Below are positions 27,738 through 36,008 of a stretch of 64,000 bases of DNA, in pieces. This stretch comes from Pseudomonadota bacterium (GTDB taxonomy: Bacteria > Pseudomonadota > Gammaproteobacteria > Burkholderiales > Burkholderiaceae_F), in assembly GCA_029778535.1 (NCBI GenBank), contig JAKOQB010000002.1, forward strand, positions 62,001-126,000, given 5' to 3'. The position numbers were made by a program, and so were the translations under genes. Each line of letters opens with the position of its first letter. Position 1 is the first letter of the stretch. A model generated the notes under the pieces. The model was not told the origin of the DNA. It saw only the letters and a program-made list of their open reading frames with translations, and searched no databases.

Positions 27738-28587
27738 GGCACCGCTGAACGCACGCATCGGCCGCACGGCTCCGGGGCCGATGTTCGGCGCGGCGATGGC
27801 ATCGAGTCGCGCGCGCGCCGCAATCCCGGCCGCGTGGCCGCTGCTCGCGCTGCTGCTCGCCGCGCTGTGGCCGCACTGGGTCTGGATGGCGCGCCGGCTG
27901 ACTGACGGCTCCGACGAGCCGTGGGGCATCCTGGCCGTCGCCGCCGTGCTCGCGCTGGTGTGGCGCGATCGCGATGCACTCGCGCTGCCGTCGCGGCACG
28001 CGCTGGCGGCCAGCGGTGCGCTCGCGGTCGCGGCGGCGCTCGCGCAGTTCTTCGTGCCGCCGATTTTCGCTGCCGGCATCGCGATGCTGTCGCTGGCGCT
28101 GTTCCTCGCGTCGGCCTTGCCGCACCGGCCCGCGGCAACGCTCGCCACGCTGCTGCTGCTGGCGCTGCCGGTGATCGCATCGCTGCAGTTCTACCTCGGC
28201 TATCCGCTGCGCGCGCTGACCGCGCACGCCGCCGCGCCGCTGCTGCAGGCCGCCGGCATCGACGCCCGCGCGGCCGGCGCGTCGCTGCAATGGAACGGCA
28301 CCACGGTGCTGGTCGATCCGCCGTGCGCGGGCATCGGCATGCTGTGGGTCGGCAGCTTCGTCGCCGCGCTGCTGTCGTACCTGAACGGCGCATCCGCGCG
28401 GCGCACGCTCGCCAGCGGGCTCGTCGCCGCGGCGCTGGTGCTCGCTGCCAACGTGCTGCGCAATGCGGTGCTGTTCTTTCCCGAAGCGGGCCTCGTGCAC
28501 TGGCCCGAGGCCGCGCATCGCGCGGTGGGGCTGGCCGCCTTCGCGCTGGCGATCGCGCCGCTGGTGGTCTTCACGCACTGGAACTGA
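27730..28587 (+). CDS. Exosortase-family transpeptidase
   Basis: The 285-residue membrane protein has about eight hydrophobic segments. The exosortase catalytic triad is visible: Cys199 in DPPCAGIGMLW, Arg244 in NVLRNAVLFF, and His263 in AAHRAVGLAAF. It would cut and transfer proteins that carry a PEP-CTERM-type tail, here most likely the VIT/VWA protein encoded directly upstream. The GTG start at 27730 overlaps that gene by eight bases and has GGAGG seven bases ahead. The ATG at 27781 is an alternative start. The exact exosortase subtype could not be named from sequence alone. Confidence 0.9.
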   Translation: MHEAPLNARIGRTAPGPMFGAAMASSRARAAIPAAWPLLALLLAALWPHWVWMARRLTDGSDEPWGILAVAAVLALVWRDRDALALPSRHALAASGALAVAAALAQFFVPPIFAAGIAMLSLALFLASALPHRPAATLATLLLLALPVIASLQFYLGYPLRALTAHAAAPLLQAAGIDARAAGASLQWNGTTVLVDPPCAGIGMLWVGSFVAALLSYLNGASARRTLASGLVAAALVLAANVLRNAVLFFPEAGLVHWPEAAHRAVGLAAFALAIAPLVVFTHWN

Positions 28588-28589
28588 AG

Positions 28590-29150
28590 ATGAAAGTCCG
28601 CACCCTCTTCGTCGGCGCTTGCCTGGCCGCGGCGGTGCTGTCGGTGTTCGCTTCGATCGCCACGCGCCGCGCAGCGCGCGCGGTCGACGCGAACGCCGCG
28701 GTCGCCACTCGAACCTCCTCCGTCGAGTGGCCGACCCACTTCCGCGGCCGGCCGCTGACCCAACTCGCGCCGGCGCCTCTCGACGCGCGCTTCGCGCACC
28801 GCTTCCCGGGCGCGATCGCGCGCTTCACCGACGGCACGCAGACGCTGATCGTGCGCCGGGTCGATCGCCCCACGCGCACGCTGCACCCGGCGACCGACTG
28901 CTTCCGCGCCGCCGGCTACGCGACCACGGCGTCGAGCGCGCGGATCGACGGATCGGGCGAGCACTGGCGCTGCTTCGTCGCCGCGCGCGACGGCGCCCGC
29001 ATGCGCGTGTGCGAGCGCATCGCGGCCGGCCGCTTCGACGCAACTCAGGGCTACACCGACGTGTCGGCGTGGTACTGGAGCGCGCTCGGTTCCACCGGCC
29101 CGTGGTGGGCGATCACCGTGATCTCTGCGCTCGACGAGAAAGCCGCATGA
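28590..29150 (+). CDS. EpsI-like exosortase partner protein
   Basis: The 186-residue product has an N-terminal signal/anchor (VRTLFVGACLAAAVLSVFASIA). The rest is a compact domain with LHPATDCFRAAGYATT, similar in place and spacing to the H-x-P-x-x-C region of EpsI proteins found with exosortases. A later Cys pair (HWRCF, MRVCER) and YTDVSAWYWSAL complete it. It begins three bases after the exosortase stop and overlaps the GT51 gene by four bases, so it is firmly part of the operon. EpsI function is not well known. The assignment rests on motif and context. Confidence 0.78.
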   Translation: MKVRTLFVGACLAAAVLSVFASIATRRAARAVDANAAVATRTSSVEWPTHFRGRPLTQLAPAPLDARFAHRFPGAIARFTDGTQTLIVRRVDRPTRTLHPATDCFRAAGYATTASSARIDGSGEHWRCFVAARDGARMRVCERIAAGRFDATQGYTDVSAWYWSALGSTGPWWAITVISALDEKAA

Positions 29151-30484
29151 AACGACTGCTGATGCCCCTGTTGCTCGGCGCGCTGATTGGTCTGCTCGCG
29201 CTTGCGACCTTGGCCGCCGTGACGATCGCCGCCAGCGGCGTGCTCGCCACACGCGCGGGCGCGTGGACCCTGCGCGTGACGGTCGCGCCGCACGCGGCGT
29301 TCGACGTCAACGTGCCGGGGCTCGCGCGGCTCGCGACCACGCCGCTCGGGTTGCGCGCGCTCGACGGCCAGGTGCGCAGCACGCCGATCGGACGGCTGCA
29401 CTTCCGCCGCGCAGGGGACACGCTGGTCGTGCGCTGCGCGCCGTGCATGCTCGACGACCGCCGCCTGCACACGCAGGTCGTGACGATCGACGCGATCGAC
29501 CTGCGCCTGACCGCGCGCGACGGCGCGCTGATGGAAGGCTGGCTCGCCAGCGGCGGCGTGCAGGTGCCGTTCACCGCGCGGCTGGCGAGCGACCGCATCG
29601 ACATCGACTGGTCGCTCGCGCCGACCGACATCGCGGCGCTGTATCGCGTGCTGCGCCACGCGATCCCGGAAGCGGCAGTGGCGACGGTCGAAGGCCGCAT
29701 CGAGGCGAAGGGTTCGCTGCGACTTCCTGCGGCGACCGCACGCACGCAGGTCGCGCTCGACGACTTCGCGGTCGAGGGGCTCGGCACCGAGCGGCTGCGG
29801 TACGGCGCGTTCGGCTTCCGCTGCCATGGCGCGCCGCGCGCGCTCGTCACCGGCGACGGGCAGCCGAACTGGATCGCGGCCGACCGGCTCGGCGCGCTGC
29901 TGCCGGCCGCGGTGCTGGCGGCGGAGGATCAGCGCTTCGCTGATCACCCAGGCTTCGATGCGCAGGAGATCGCGCACGCGCTCGCGCGCCTCCCGGCCGA
30001 AGGTCCCGCGCGCGGCGCGAGCACGATCACCCAGCAGGTCACGCGCACGTTCTTCACCGGCGGCGAGCGCACCGCCGTGCGCAAGCTGCGCGAGTTGCTG
30101 TACGCGGTCGAGATGGAACGAACGCTCGGCAAGGCGCGCATCTTCGAGCTGTACCTGAACACCGTCGACTGGGGTCCGGGCATCTGCGGCGCGCGCGCGG
30201 CCGCGCGCATCTATTTCAACAAGCGGCCGGCACGGCTCAGCGCGCTCGAGGCGGCGTGGCTCGCGGGCATCCTGCGCAATCCGCACGCAGCCTACCGGCG
30301 CGAGTTCGTCGCGCGTGCACCCGACGCGCAGCGCGCGACCGCGGTGTTGATGCAGATGCGCTCGGTGCCGCGCCGCGCGCGCCGACACGCCGCGCAGCAG
30401 GCGCTGGTCTTCGCGCCGGCGCCGCCGATGTCGGCCGCGACCCTTCGACTCGGCTCAGGAAAGGCGCGCTTTGCGTCACGCTGA
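29147..30484 (+). CDS. GT51 peptidoglycan glycosyltransferase with N-terminal extension
   Basis: The 445-residue product has one membrane helix (about 8-30) and an unusual domain of about 200 residues without a clear match. The C-terminal monofunctional GT51 domain covers about 240-400. All core motifs are there: Glu260 in AAEDQRFADHPGFD, GASTITQQVTRTFF, KLRELLYAVEMER, FELYLNTVDWGPGICG and LEAAWLAGILRNP. It should polymerise glycan strands from lipid II. Its presence in an exosortase operon suggests that sorting is linked to cell-wall growth. The last 20 or so codons read into a repeat-like CCTTCGACTCGGCTCAGG stretch and may be non-native. Confidence 0.9.
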   Translation: MKRLLMPLLLGALIGLLALATLAAVTIAASGVLATRAGAWTLRVTVAPHAAFDVNVPGLARLATTPLGLRALDGQVRSTPIGRLHFRRAGDTLVVRCAPCMLDDRRLHTQVVTIDAIDLRLTARDGALMEGWLASGGVQVPFTARLASDRIDIDWSLAPTDIAALYRVLRHAIPEAAVATVEGRIEAKGSLRLPAATARTQVALDDFAVEGLGTERLRYGAFGFRCHGAPRALVTGDGQPNWIAADRLGALLPAAVLAAEDQRFADHPGFDAQEIAHALARLPAEGPARGASTITQQVTRTFFTGGERTAVRKLRELLYAVEMERTLGKARIFELYLNTVDWGPGICGARAAARIYFNKRPARLSALEAAWLAGILRNPHAAYRREFVARAPDAQRATAVLMQMRSVPRRARRHAAQQALVFAPAPPMSAATLRLGSGKARFASR

Positions 30485-30530
30485 CGGCTCGGCGCGCACG
30501 CGCGCGGTCCTGCCGCCCTCCTTTGCGTGA

Positions 30531-30683
30531 CCCGGCGCGCATCACCGCATAGTTGCCGCGGCCGATCGCCCCTTCCATCCGCGAGCACGGCTGGCACGGG
30601 CCGACGAGTTCGAGCAGCGCAGCGCCGACGCGCAGCCGCGCGCCTTTCAGCGCCAGCCGGTTGATGCCGGAGACGACGACCGG
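30531..30683 (-). pseudogene. Remnant of a MOSC-domain gene
   Basis: One minus-strand frame encodes VVVSGINRLALKGARLRVG, then LLELVGPCQPCSRMEGAIG and NYAVMRAG. This is the C-terminal half of a MOSC domain, with the conserved C-x-x-C-S-R-M motif. The N-terminal half is absent: upstream, the frame runs into the last codons of the S9 peptidase. After MRAG the conserved tail is lost as well. It looks like the scar of a deletion that removed most of a MOSC gene. The S9 stop codon now lies inside the remnant. Confidence 0.75.
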
Positions 30684-32647
30684 GCGAGCAGCGTCTGTTC
30701 GAGGAACTTCACCACCGCGTAGAAGCGGAAGTCGGCGTTGTCCTTGCGCGCGAAGCCGTGGCCCTCGTTGTCGGCGAGCAGGTACCACACCGGCACCTTG
30801 TTGGCGCGCACGCGCTCGACGATCTGCTCGGCCTCCGTGTACGGCACGCGCGGATCGTTGCGGCCGTGGATCACGAACAGCGGCGCGCGGATCTTGCCGG
30901 CGTTGTTGACGGGCGAGATCTTCTCGAGGAATGCGCGCAGCGCGGGATCGCGCTCGTCGCCGTATTCGGCGCGCCGCAGCTCGCGGCGGTAGCTCTCCGT
31001 GTTCTGCAGGAAGCTCACGAAGTTGGCAATGCCGACGTCGGCGATGCCGCCGCGCAGCCGCTCGCTGTAGTGCACCAGGCTCGCGTGAACCATGTAGCCG
31101 CCGTAGCTGCCGCCGGCGACGACGACGCGGCCGGAATCGAGCCGCGGCTGCGTCGCGATCCAGTCGAGCGCGGCGCCGATGTCCTTCACGGAGTCCTCGC
31201 GCTTGATGCCGTTGTCCAGATCGAGGAAGGTTTTGCCGAAGCCGGCGGAGCCGCGCACGTTCGGCTCCAGCAGCGCGATGCCGAGTCCGTTGATCAGGTA
31301 GTTCAGCCGGTTGTTGAAGCGCAGCTTCGCCTGCGCTTCAGGGCCGCCGTGGATCAGCAGCAGCACAGGCCGCGGGCCGGTGAACTTCGCCGGCGGCAGG
31401 TACAGGATGCCGCTGATCGCGCGGCCGTCGAAGCTGTTCCACGTGACGATCCGGCCGTCGGCGAATGTGGACGGGTCGACGCCTTCGGTGGCGGGCGCCG
31501 TCCAGCGCGTGAGCGTGCCGCTATCAACGCGATACGACCACACGGTCCCCGGGCTCTGCGGCGAGTCGGCCGAGAACGCGATCTCGCGCGCGCCGGCGCG
31601 ATGCCATTCGAGCCCGCTCAACTGGCCCGCGGGCAGCGGCGGCCGCGCGACCTCCTTGCCGGTTGCCGGGTCGTACAGCACCGCCTCGTCGCGGCCGTCG
31701 ACGTTGAACACCGCGACGAGCCGCGCGCCGTCGTCGGACAGCTTGAAGGTGTCGACGTCCCACGGCACGTGCTCCGACAGGATACGCAGCGTCTTCCTCG
31801 CGAAGTCGTACTCGGCGAGCTGCAGGAACTCGCTGCGCTCGCTGGTGGCGAGATAGAGCTTTCGGCCGTCCGGACTGAACTCGAAGCCGAAGTAGCTCGC
31901 GCGCGCGTCCGGTTGCGAAGGCAGCAGCTGCCCGCGCTTGCCGCTTTCGGCATCGATCCGCCACACGGTGGTGTCGGTCGCGCTGCGGTAGTGGATCAGC
32001 ACCAGCGACCTGTCGTCGGGCGCGAAGCGAAAATCGCCCCAACCGACCCCCGGCAGCTCGGCAAGCGTGCGCTTCGACTCGGGCTGCAGCGGATCGACCA
32101 GCGTGAGCAGCGTGGCGACGCGGTCGCGCCGCCCGCCCTGCGCGGTGCGGTCGAGCGGCACCGAAGCGATCAGCAGCCGGTCGCCGGCGCGGTTGAAGGT
32201 GAAGCTGCTCGCCATGTCGGGGTCGGACAGCAGCGTGCTGGCGCGGGTGTCGGGATCGAAGCGGTAGACGCGGGTGGCCTCGTTGCCACCGGCGTCGCGC
32301 GTGTAGACGATGTAGCGGCCGTCCTTCGGCTCGAACGCGGCGTGTTCGACGCGCTCGTCGAAGTCGAGCAGCTTCTCCAGCGCGCCGCCGGGTTCGCGCA
32401 GCAGGTAGATGTGCGCGATACTGGCGCCGCGATCGCGATGGCGCACCAGCATCTGGCGCGATTTCGGATGCCAGTCGACGAAGCCGTGGCCGCGGAACTC
32501 GGTGTACGCGCCGACCTGTTTCGCCAGCGCGGCGGGGATCGGCGGGATGCCGTCGGCGCGCAGGTGCGGGTTGGGCGCGAGCACGTCCTGCGCGGCGGCC
32601 GATGCCAGCAGCGCGAGCGCGGCGAGTGCGGCGAGCACTTCCTTCAT
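30647..32647 (-). CDS. S9-family prolyl oligopeptidase-like serine peptidase
   Basis: The 666-residue secreted enzyme has a signal peptide (KEVLAALAALALLASAAAQ). A beta-propeller part (about 40-400) shows repeated strands of the WD40/PD40 type (DWHPKSRQMLVRH, FEPKDGRYIVYTRD, FEFSPDGRKLYLAT). The alpha/beta-hydrolase part is at about 420-655. The catalytic motif is GGSYGGYM with the active Ser, the Asp lies in GRNDPRVP, and the His is in NEGHGF. The final ten residues (SSSPASTGWR) look foreign because they are read from the MOSC remnant. The original C-terminus probably ended near FLEQTLLAR. Activity is likely intact. Confidence 0.9.
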   Translation of the reverse strand: MKEVLAALAALALLASAAAQDVLAPNPHLRADGIPPIPAALAKQVGAYTEFRGHGFVDWHPKSRQMLVRHRDRGASIAHIYLLREPGGALEKLLDFDERVEHAAFEPKDGRYIVYTRDAGGNEATRVYRFDPDTRASTLLSDPDMASSFTFNRAGDRLLIASVPLDRTAQGGRRDRVATLLTLVDPLQPESKRTLAELPGVGWGDFRFAPDDRSLVLIHYRSATDTTVWRIDAESGKRGQLLPSQPDARASYFGFEFSPDGRKLYLATSERSEFLQLAEYDFARKTLRILSEHVPWDVDTFKLSDDGARLVAVFNVDGRDEAVLYDPATGKEVARPPLPAGQLSGLEWHRAGAREIAFSADSPQSPGTVWSYRVDSGTLTRWTAPATEGVDPSTFADGRIVTWNSFDGRAISGILYLPPAKFTGPRPVLLLIHGGPEAQAKLRFNNRLNYLINGLGIALLEPNVRGSAGFGKTFLDLDNGIKREDSVKDIGAALDWIATQPRLDSGRVVVAGGSYGGYMVHASLVHYSERLRGGIADVGIANFVSFLQNTESYRRELRRAEYGDERDPALRAFLEKISPVNNAGKIRAPLFVIHGRNDPRVPYTEAEQIVERVRANKVPVWYLLADNEGHGFARKDNADFRFYAVVKFLEQTLLARSSSPASTGWR

Positions 32648-32658
32648 CGTCGTCGTTC

Positions 32659-34028
32659 TCACCACTGGCCGAAGAACACGCCGGCGCGCTTGTACGCGTC
32701 GGTGCCCTGCTCGACCTGCTCGAGGGTCACCGTCGTGCGCCGCTTCAGCCGCGCGAACCAGTCGAGCAGCCGCATCCGCATCTCCGCGCGCACGTTTTCG
32801 AGCGCGCTGTCGCGGCCGCGGTCGCGCAGTTCGTCGGGATCGTTGCGCAGGTCGAAGAGCTGCGGCGGCAGGTCGAGCCAGTGCACGTACTTCCAGTCGC
32901 GCGTGCGCACCATCCACGCGCGGCAGCGGTCGGGCGGGAGCCCGAGCGTTCGGCGCGCGGCGCGGTAGCTGAAGTCGAGTTCGGAAAACACCGCGTCGCG
33001 CCACGGCGCCGGCGTCGCACCCGCGAGCCACGGCGCGAGCGACCGGCCCTCGACGCGGTGCGTGGCGGGATCGAGGCCAAGCAGATCGAGCGCGGTCGGC
33101 ACGACGTCGATCGCCTCGGCCAACTCGGCGATGCGCCGCCCTTGCGCGCCGCCCGGCGCGGCGACGATCAGCGGGACGCGCGTCACGCAGTCGTAGAAGT
33201 GTTCCTTCTCGCCGAGCCAGTGGACGCCGAGCAGGTCGCCGTGATCGGACGTGAACGCGACCAGCATGTCGCGCCAGCGGTCGAGCTCGTCGAGCAGCTT
33301 CCACACGCGGCCGAGGTGATCGTCGATCTGCCTGACGAGGCCCACGTACGCGGGCCGCACGACCTCGATCACCTCGTCGCGCGCGAAGTTCACGCACTCC
33401 TCCTGCCGGCGATACGCGGCAAGTGCCGGATGCGGATCGTCGAGTTCGCTCGGCGCACGCGCGCCGGCCAGCGGCAGTTCCGCATGTGCCAGCCCGACTG
33501 CGTGCGACCGGCCGCGTCGGTCACGCTGATCACGTGGTCGGTCCACGGATCATCGCCCGCGTAGCCCTGCGCGCGCAGCCAATCGGCGTAGTCGGCGGCC
33601 GGCTCCGCATGGTGGCCGTCGTGGCGCAGTGCCTCGACAAAGCTGCCGCGCGCCAGCAGCGCGCCCAGCTCGCTCGCGCCATCGAGCGCGAAACGCGCCA
33701 GCCCGGCGCGGTCCGGCATCACGTGCGTCTTGCCGATCAGCGTCAGTTCGCGGCCGGCTGCGCGCAGGTAGTCGCCGAGGGTCAGTTCCGCGACCGACAG
33801 CGGCACGCGGTTCCAGGTCGCGCCGTGCGACGACACGTAGCGTCCGGTGTAGAAGCTCATCCGTGACGGGCCGCACACGCCCGATTGCGCGAACGCGTGG
33901 TCGAACCGCACGCCGCGCGCGGCGAGCGCATCGAGGTTGGGCGTCGCGAGTCGCGGATGCCCGTAGCACGACAGGTGGTCGGCGCGCAGCTGATCGCACA
34001 TAATGAACAGCAGGTTGCGCGCGCGCAT
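32659..34028 (-). pseudogene. Frameshifted sulfatase
   Basis: The N-terminal part (34028 to about 33480) has NLLFIMCDQLRADHLSCYGH and the sulfatase signature SGVCGPSRMSFYTGRY, where Cys would become formylglycine. The frame then shifts by one base near 33478. GWHMRN in the first frame should continue as LPLAGARAPSELDD, which is found in the other frame. That frame completes the protein with FTSDHGDLLGVHWLGEKEHFYD, RVPLIVAAPG and WKYVHW. Adding one base would restore a product of about 456 residues. Either the gene is dead or the base was lost in sequencing. The substrate is unknown. Confidence 0.88.
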
Positions 34029-34030
34029 CG

Positions 34031-34462
34031 TCAGAAGCCCTCGCGCCACTCGGCGTTGAACACCTTCCACTGGCCGCCGTCGCGCCGCCAGGCGGAGTCG
34101 AACTCCCAGCTTTGGCCGCGCTCGGGCAGCAGGCCGGGGCCGCCGGTGGCCACCACGCGTACGCGCGCGCGGGCGCGGTCGCCCTCAATGCGCAGATCCG
34201 TCACGACGGCGGCCAAATGGATCTTCTCGTTGCGCAGATAGATGCCGGCCAGCACGCGCTTGGCATCCTGTTTGCCGAACGCGCCGGATTCGCGCGTGAA
34301 GTCGTCTGCGACAGACTCAAGGAACGCACCGGGTTCGCCGCCTTCGATCGCCTTTGCCATTGCCGCAATCGTGTCGCGCAGCTCTCGCTCGGGGTCGCCG
34401 CGGGAACACGCGGCCAGCGCGAGCACCGCAGGCATCAGCAGCGCCATGCGGCGCGAGATCAT
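34031..34462 (-). CDS. Small lipoprotein with NTF2-like domain
   Basis: The 143-residue protein has a lipobox leader (RRMALLMPAVLALAACSRG). A single domain follows (ELRDTIAAMAKAIEGGEPGAFLESVADDFTRESGAFGKQDAKRVLAGI, then WEFDSAWRRDGGQWKVFNAEW) whose pattern is that of the NTF2-like fold. Function is unknown. The stop is two bases from the start of the broken sulfatase, so the two may have formed an operon. The start is uncertain between 34462 and 34447. Confidence 0.75.
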   Translation of the reverse strand: MISRRMALLMPAVLALAACSRGDPERELRDTIAAMAKAIEGGEPGAFLESVADDFTRESGAFGKQDAKRVLAGIYLRNEKIHLAAVVTDLRIEGDRARARVRVVATGGPGLLPERGQSWEFDSAWRRDGGQWKVFNAEWREGF

Positions 34463-34492
34463 GCCGATGATGTTCCCAGTCCGCCGCCGCAC

Positions 34493-34930
34493 TCAGTAAA
34501 CCTGTTCGATCGTCACGCCGAACGCGGCGCCCGCCCGAGCGAGCGCGCGATCGGCCGTCGCCAGCTTGAGCACGCGCTCGCGCAGGCAGAAGGCGAGATG
34601 CAAGGCATCCCCGGTGCGCAGGCCAAGCCGATACGTCCGCAGCAGCACCGTGGACGCGCGCACCAGCTCCGAGTCCGTTTCGATCAGACGCAGCGACGGC
34701 AGCAGCTTGCCTTCCAGCACCTCGATCGCGCCGTCGGCCTGCCCCGATGTGAATTCACCGCGCCTGACCTTGATGCCCACCGCGCTCGAGAATTCCGCCA
34801 CAGCCCAGTCGCTGGTCGCCAGCGGCGCATCGGCGCGCTCGATCCACTGCCGCACGCGTGGTGAGGCTTCCTCGGCCAGGCATGCAGCAAGAAGAACGTT
34901 CGTATCGAGATAGCAGTCAGAAGCCGGCAT
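34493..34930 (-). CDS. vapC: PIN-domain toxin (VapC type), first pair
   Basis: The 145-residue PIN-domain ribonuclease keeps its acidic metal site: Asp in CYLDTNVLLA, Glu in VAEFSSAV, Asp in RTGDALHLAF and Asp in ATADRALA. It would cleave RNA unless bound by its antitoxin. The ATG lies inside the 3' end of the antitoxin gene (14-bp overlap), the usual order for such modules. Confidence 0.9.
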   Translation of the reverse strand: MPASDCYLDTNVLLAACLAEEASPRVRQWIERADAPLATSDWAVAEFSSAVGIKVRRGEFTSGQADGAIEVLEGKLLPSLRLIETDSELVRASTVLLRTYRLGLRTGDALHLAFCLRERVLKLATADRALARAGAAFGVTIEQVY

Positions 34931-35159
34931 CGCGCATCTCGCGGACGAGCTGCGCCGCCGAGATCTTGCTCTTGGGCAGTGTTCGACGGAAGGCTTCGAT
35001 CGCCTCCCAGTCGATCGACTTCCTCGCGCGCGCCAGCGCCGGAACAACGGTCGCGATCGGCTGGCCGCGGCGCGTGATCGTCACCTTCTGTCCGGCCTCG
35101 ACCTTCTTCAGGATCTCGCTCAGATGCGCCTTGGCTTCGGCGACGCTGTAGGCACCCAT
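34917..35159 (-). CDS. vapB: Phd/YefM-type antitoxin, first pair
   Basis: The 80-residue antitoxin has the DNA-binding N-terminus typical of Phd/YefM (YSVAEAKAHLSEILKKVEAGQKVTITRRGQPIATVVP). The acidic/hydrophobic C-terminal segment (WEAIEAFRRTLPKSKISAAQLVREMRDAGF) would wrap the toxin. ATG 35159 was preferred over GTG 35165. A perfect palindrome lies 15 bases upstream and probably serves autoregulation. Confidence 0.88.
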   Translation of the reverse strand: MGAYSVAEAKAHLSEILKKVEAGQKVTITRRGQPIATVVPALARARKSIDWEAIEAFRRTLPKSKISAAQLVREMRDAGF

Positions 35160-35173
35160 GGCCACGCTCCATG

Positions 35174-35193
35174 ATGGTCATCGAAATGACCAT
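35174..35193. promoter_or_regulatory. Candidate operator of the first toxin-antitoxin pair
   Basis: ATGGTCAT-cgaa-ATGACCAT is a perfect 8-bp inverted repeat directly upstream of the antitoxin gene. Phd/YefM proteins repress their own promoters at such palindromes. AT-rich flanks (catatcttac) fit an overlapping -10 region. Confidence 0.7.
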
Positions 35194-35243
35194 ATCTTAC
35201 TGCATGCCCGCGCCAGCTTGCTCCACCGCAGGAGCGAAGCCGG

Positions 35244-35654
35244 TCAACGACCGGGAAGCGCGACGACCCGCAGCCGCCGATCGACGCGCGCGATGCGGTC
35301 GAAATCCTGATCCGCATGCAGCAGCGGCTCGCCCGCCTCGATCGCGCACAGCGCGATCGAGCAGTCGGTCGACGACCGGATCGTCACACCTTCCCAGCGC
35401 AATCGCGCGTACAGCAGCGCGGCGTCGCGCGCGTGGGTGAACGCGTCAGCGGGGGAGAAGCGCGGCAGCGACTCGATGCCGCGCAAGAGCCTCTCGAAAT
35501 GCGCTGCGCCGCGCGCGCCCTGCAGCAACTCCTGGAGCACGGGTGGAACCATCAGCACGTTCGTGCGCCGCTCAAGGGCGGATCGCAAGGCGAGCGCCAC
35601 CGGCGAGCCGGTGCCCCGCAAGTACTCGATCCACGCGGTGGAGTCCGCGATCAC
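35244..35654 (-). CDS. vapC: PIN-domain toxin (VapC type), second pair
   Basis: The 136-residue PIN ribonuclease has Asp in MIADSTAWIEYL, Glu in LQELLQGA, Asp in RSSTDCSIALCAIEAG, and a last acidic pair in HADQDFDRIA. It is distinct from the neighbouring VapC, with a different subfamily pattern. The ATG overlaps the antitoxin stop by four bases. Confidence 0.9.
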   Translation of the reverse strand: MIADSTAWIEYLRGTGSPVALALRSALERRTNVLMVPPVLQELLQGARGAAHFERLLRGIESLPRFSPADAFTHARDAALLYARLRWEGVTIRSSTDCSIALCAIEAGEPLLHADQDFDRIARVDRRLRVVALPGR

Positions 35655-35911
35655 CGGCGGGGCGATCTTCTTTTGGCAGCCCGATAGGGAGCCTGCGGTT
35701 CTGCAACGAGATGCGGCGCGCCCGCCGCCCGCTTGGGGTCGTAGTCGGGCGCGATGAGGTCGGAGCCGTACAGCGCCAGCAGGCTGTCGAAGTCCGTTTC
35801 GCGCACGTACTCGCGCAGCGCGATTTCGACCGTCTCGCGCATGGTCGTCACGCCCGCCTTCTTCATCGCCTTGGCGATCAGCTTCTTGTCGAGAACGATG
35901 TTGGTTCGCAT
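35651..35911 (-). CDS. vapB: VapB-type (ribbon-helix-helix) antitoxin, second pair
   Basis: The 86-residue product starts MRTNIVLDKKLIAKAMKKAG and continues TTMRETVEIALREYV, the N-terminal fold of short VapB antitoxins known to repress their own promoter. The C-terminal part is Pro/Arg-rich (PYRAAKRRSPRR). The in-frame Met35911 start fits the family. Confidence 0.85.
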   Translation of the reverse strand: MRTNIVLDKKLIAKAMKKAGVTTMRETVEIALREYVRETDFDSLLALYGSDLIAPDYDPKRAAGAPHLVAEPQAPYRAAKRRSPRR

Positions 35912-35934
35912 CGCTACACCTGGCATGTGTATCG
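35912..35934. promoter_or_regulatory. Imperfect inverted repeat upstream of the second pair
   Basis: CGCTACAC-ctggcat-GTGTATCG has seven of eight arm positions paired. It lies within 25 bases of the antitoxin start, where an autoregulatory operator would be expected. It is weaker than the palindrome of the first pair. Confidence 0.4.
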
Positions 35935-36008
35935 CGAGCTTACCCGCGGCTATCGGTGGCCTGCAACAGGCGGGATGCACCGCGATGACGCCGGACCGCG
36001 CAGGTCCG

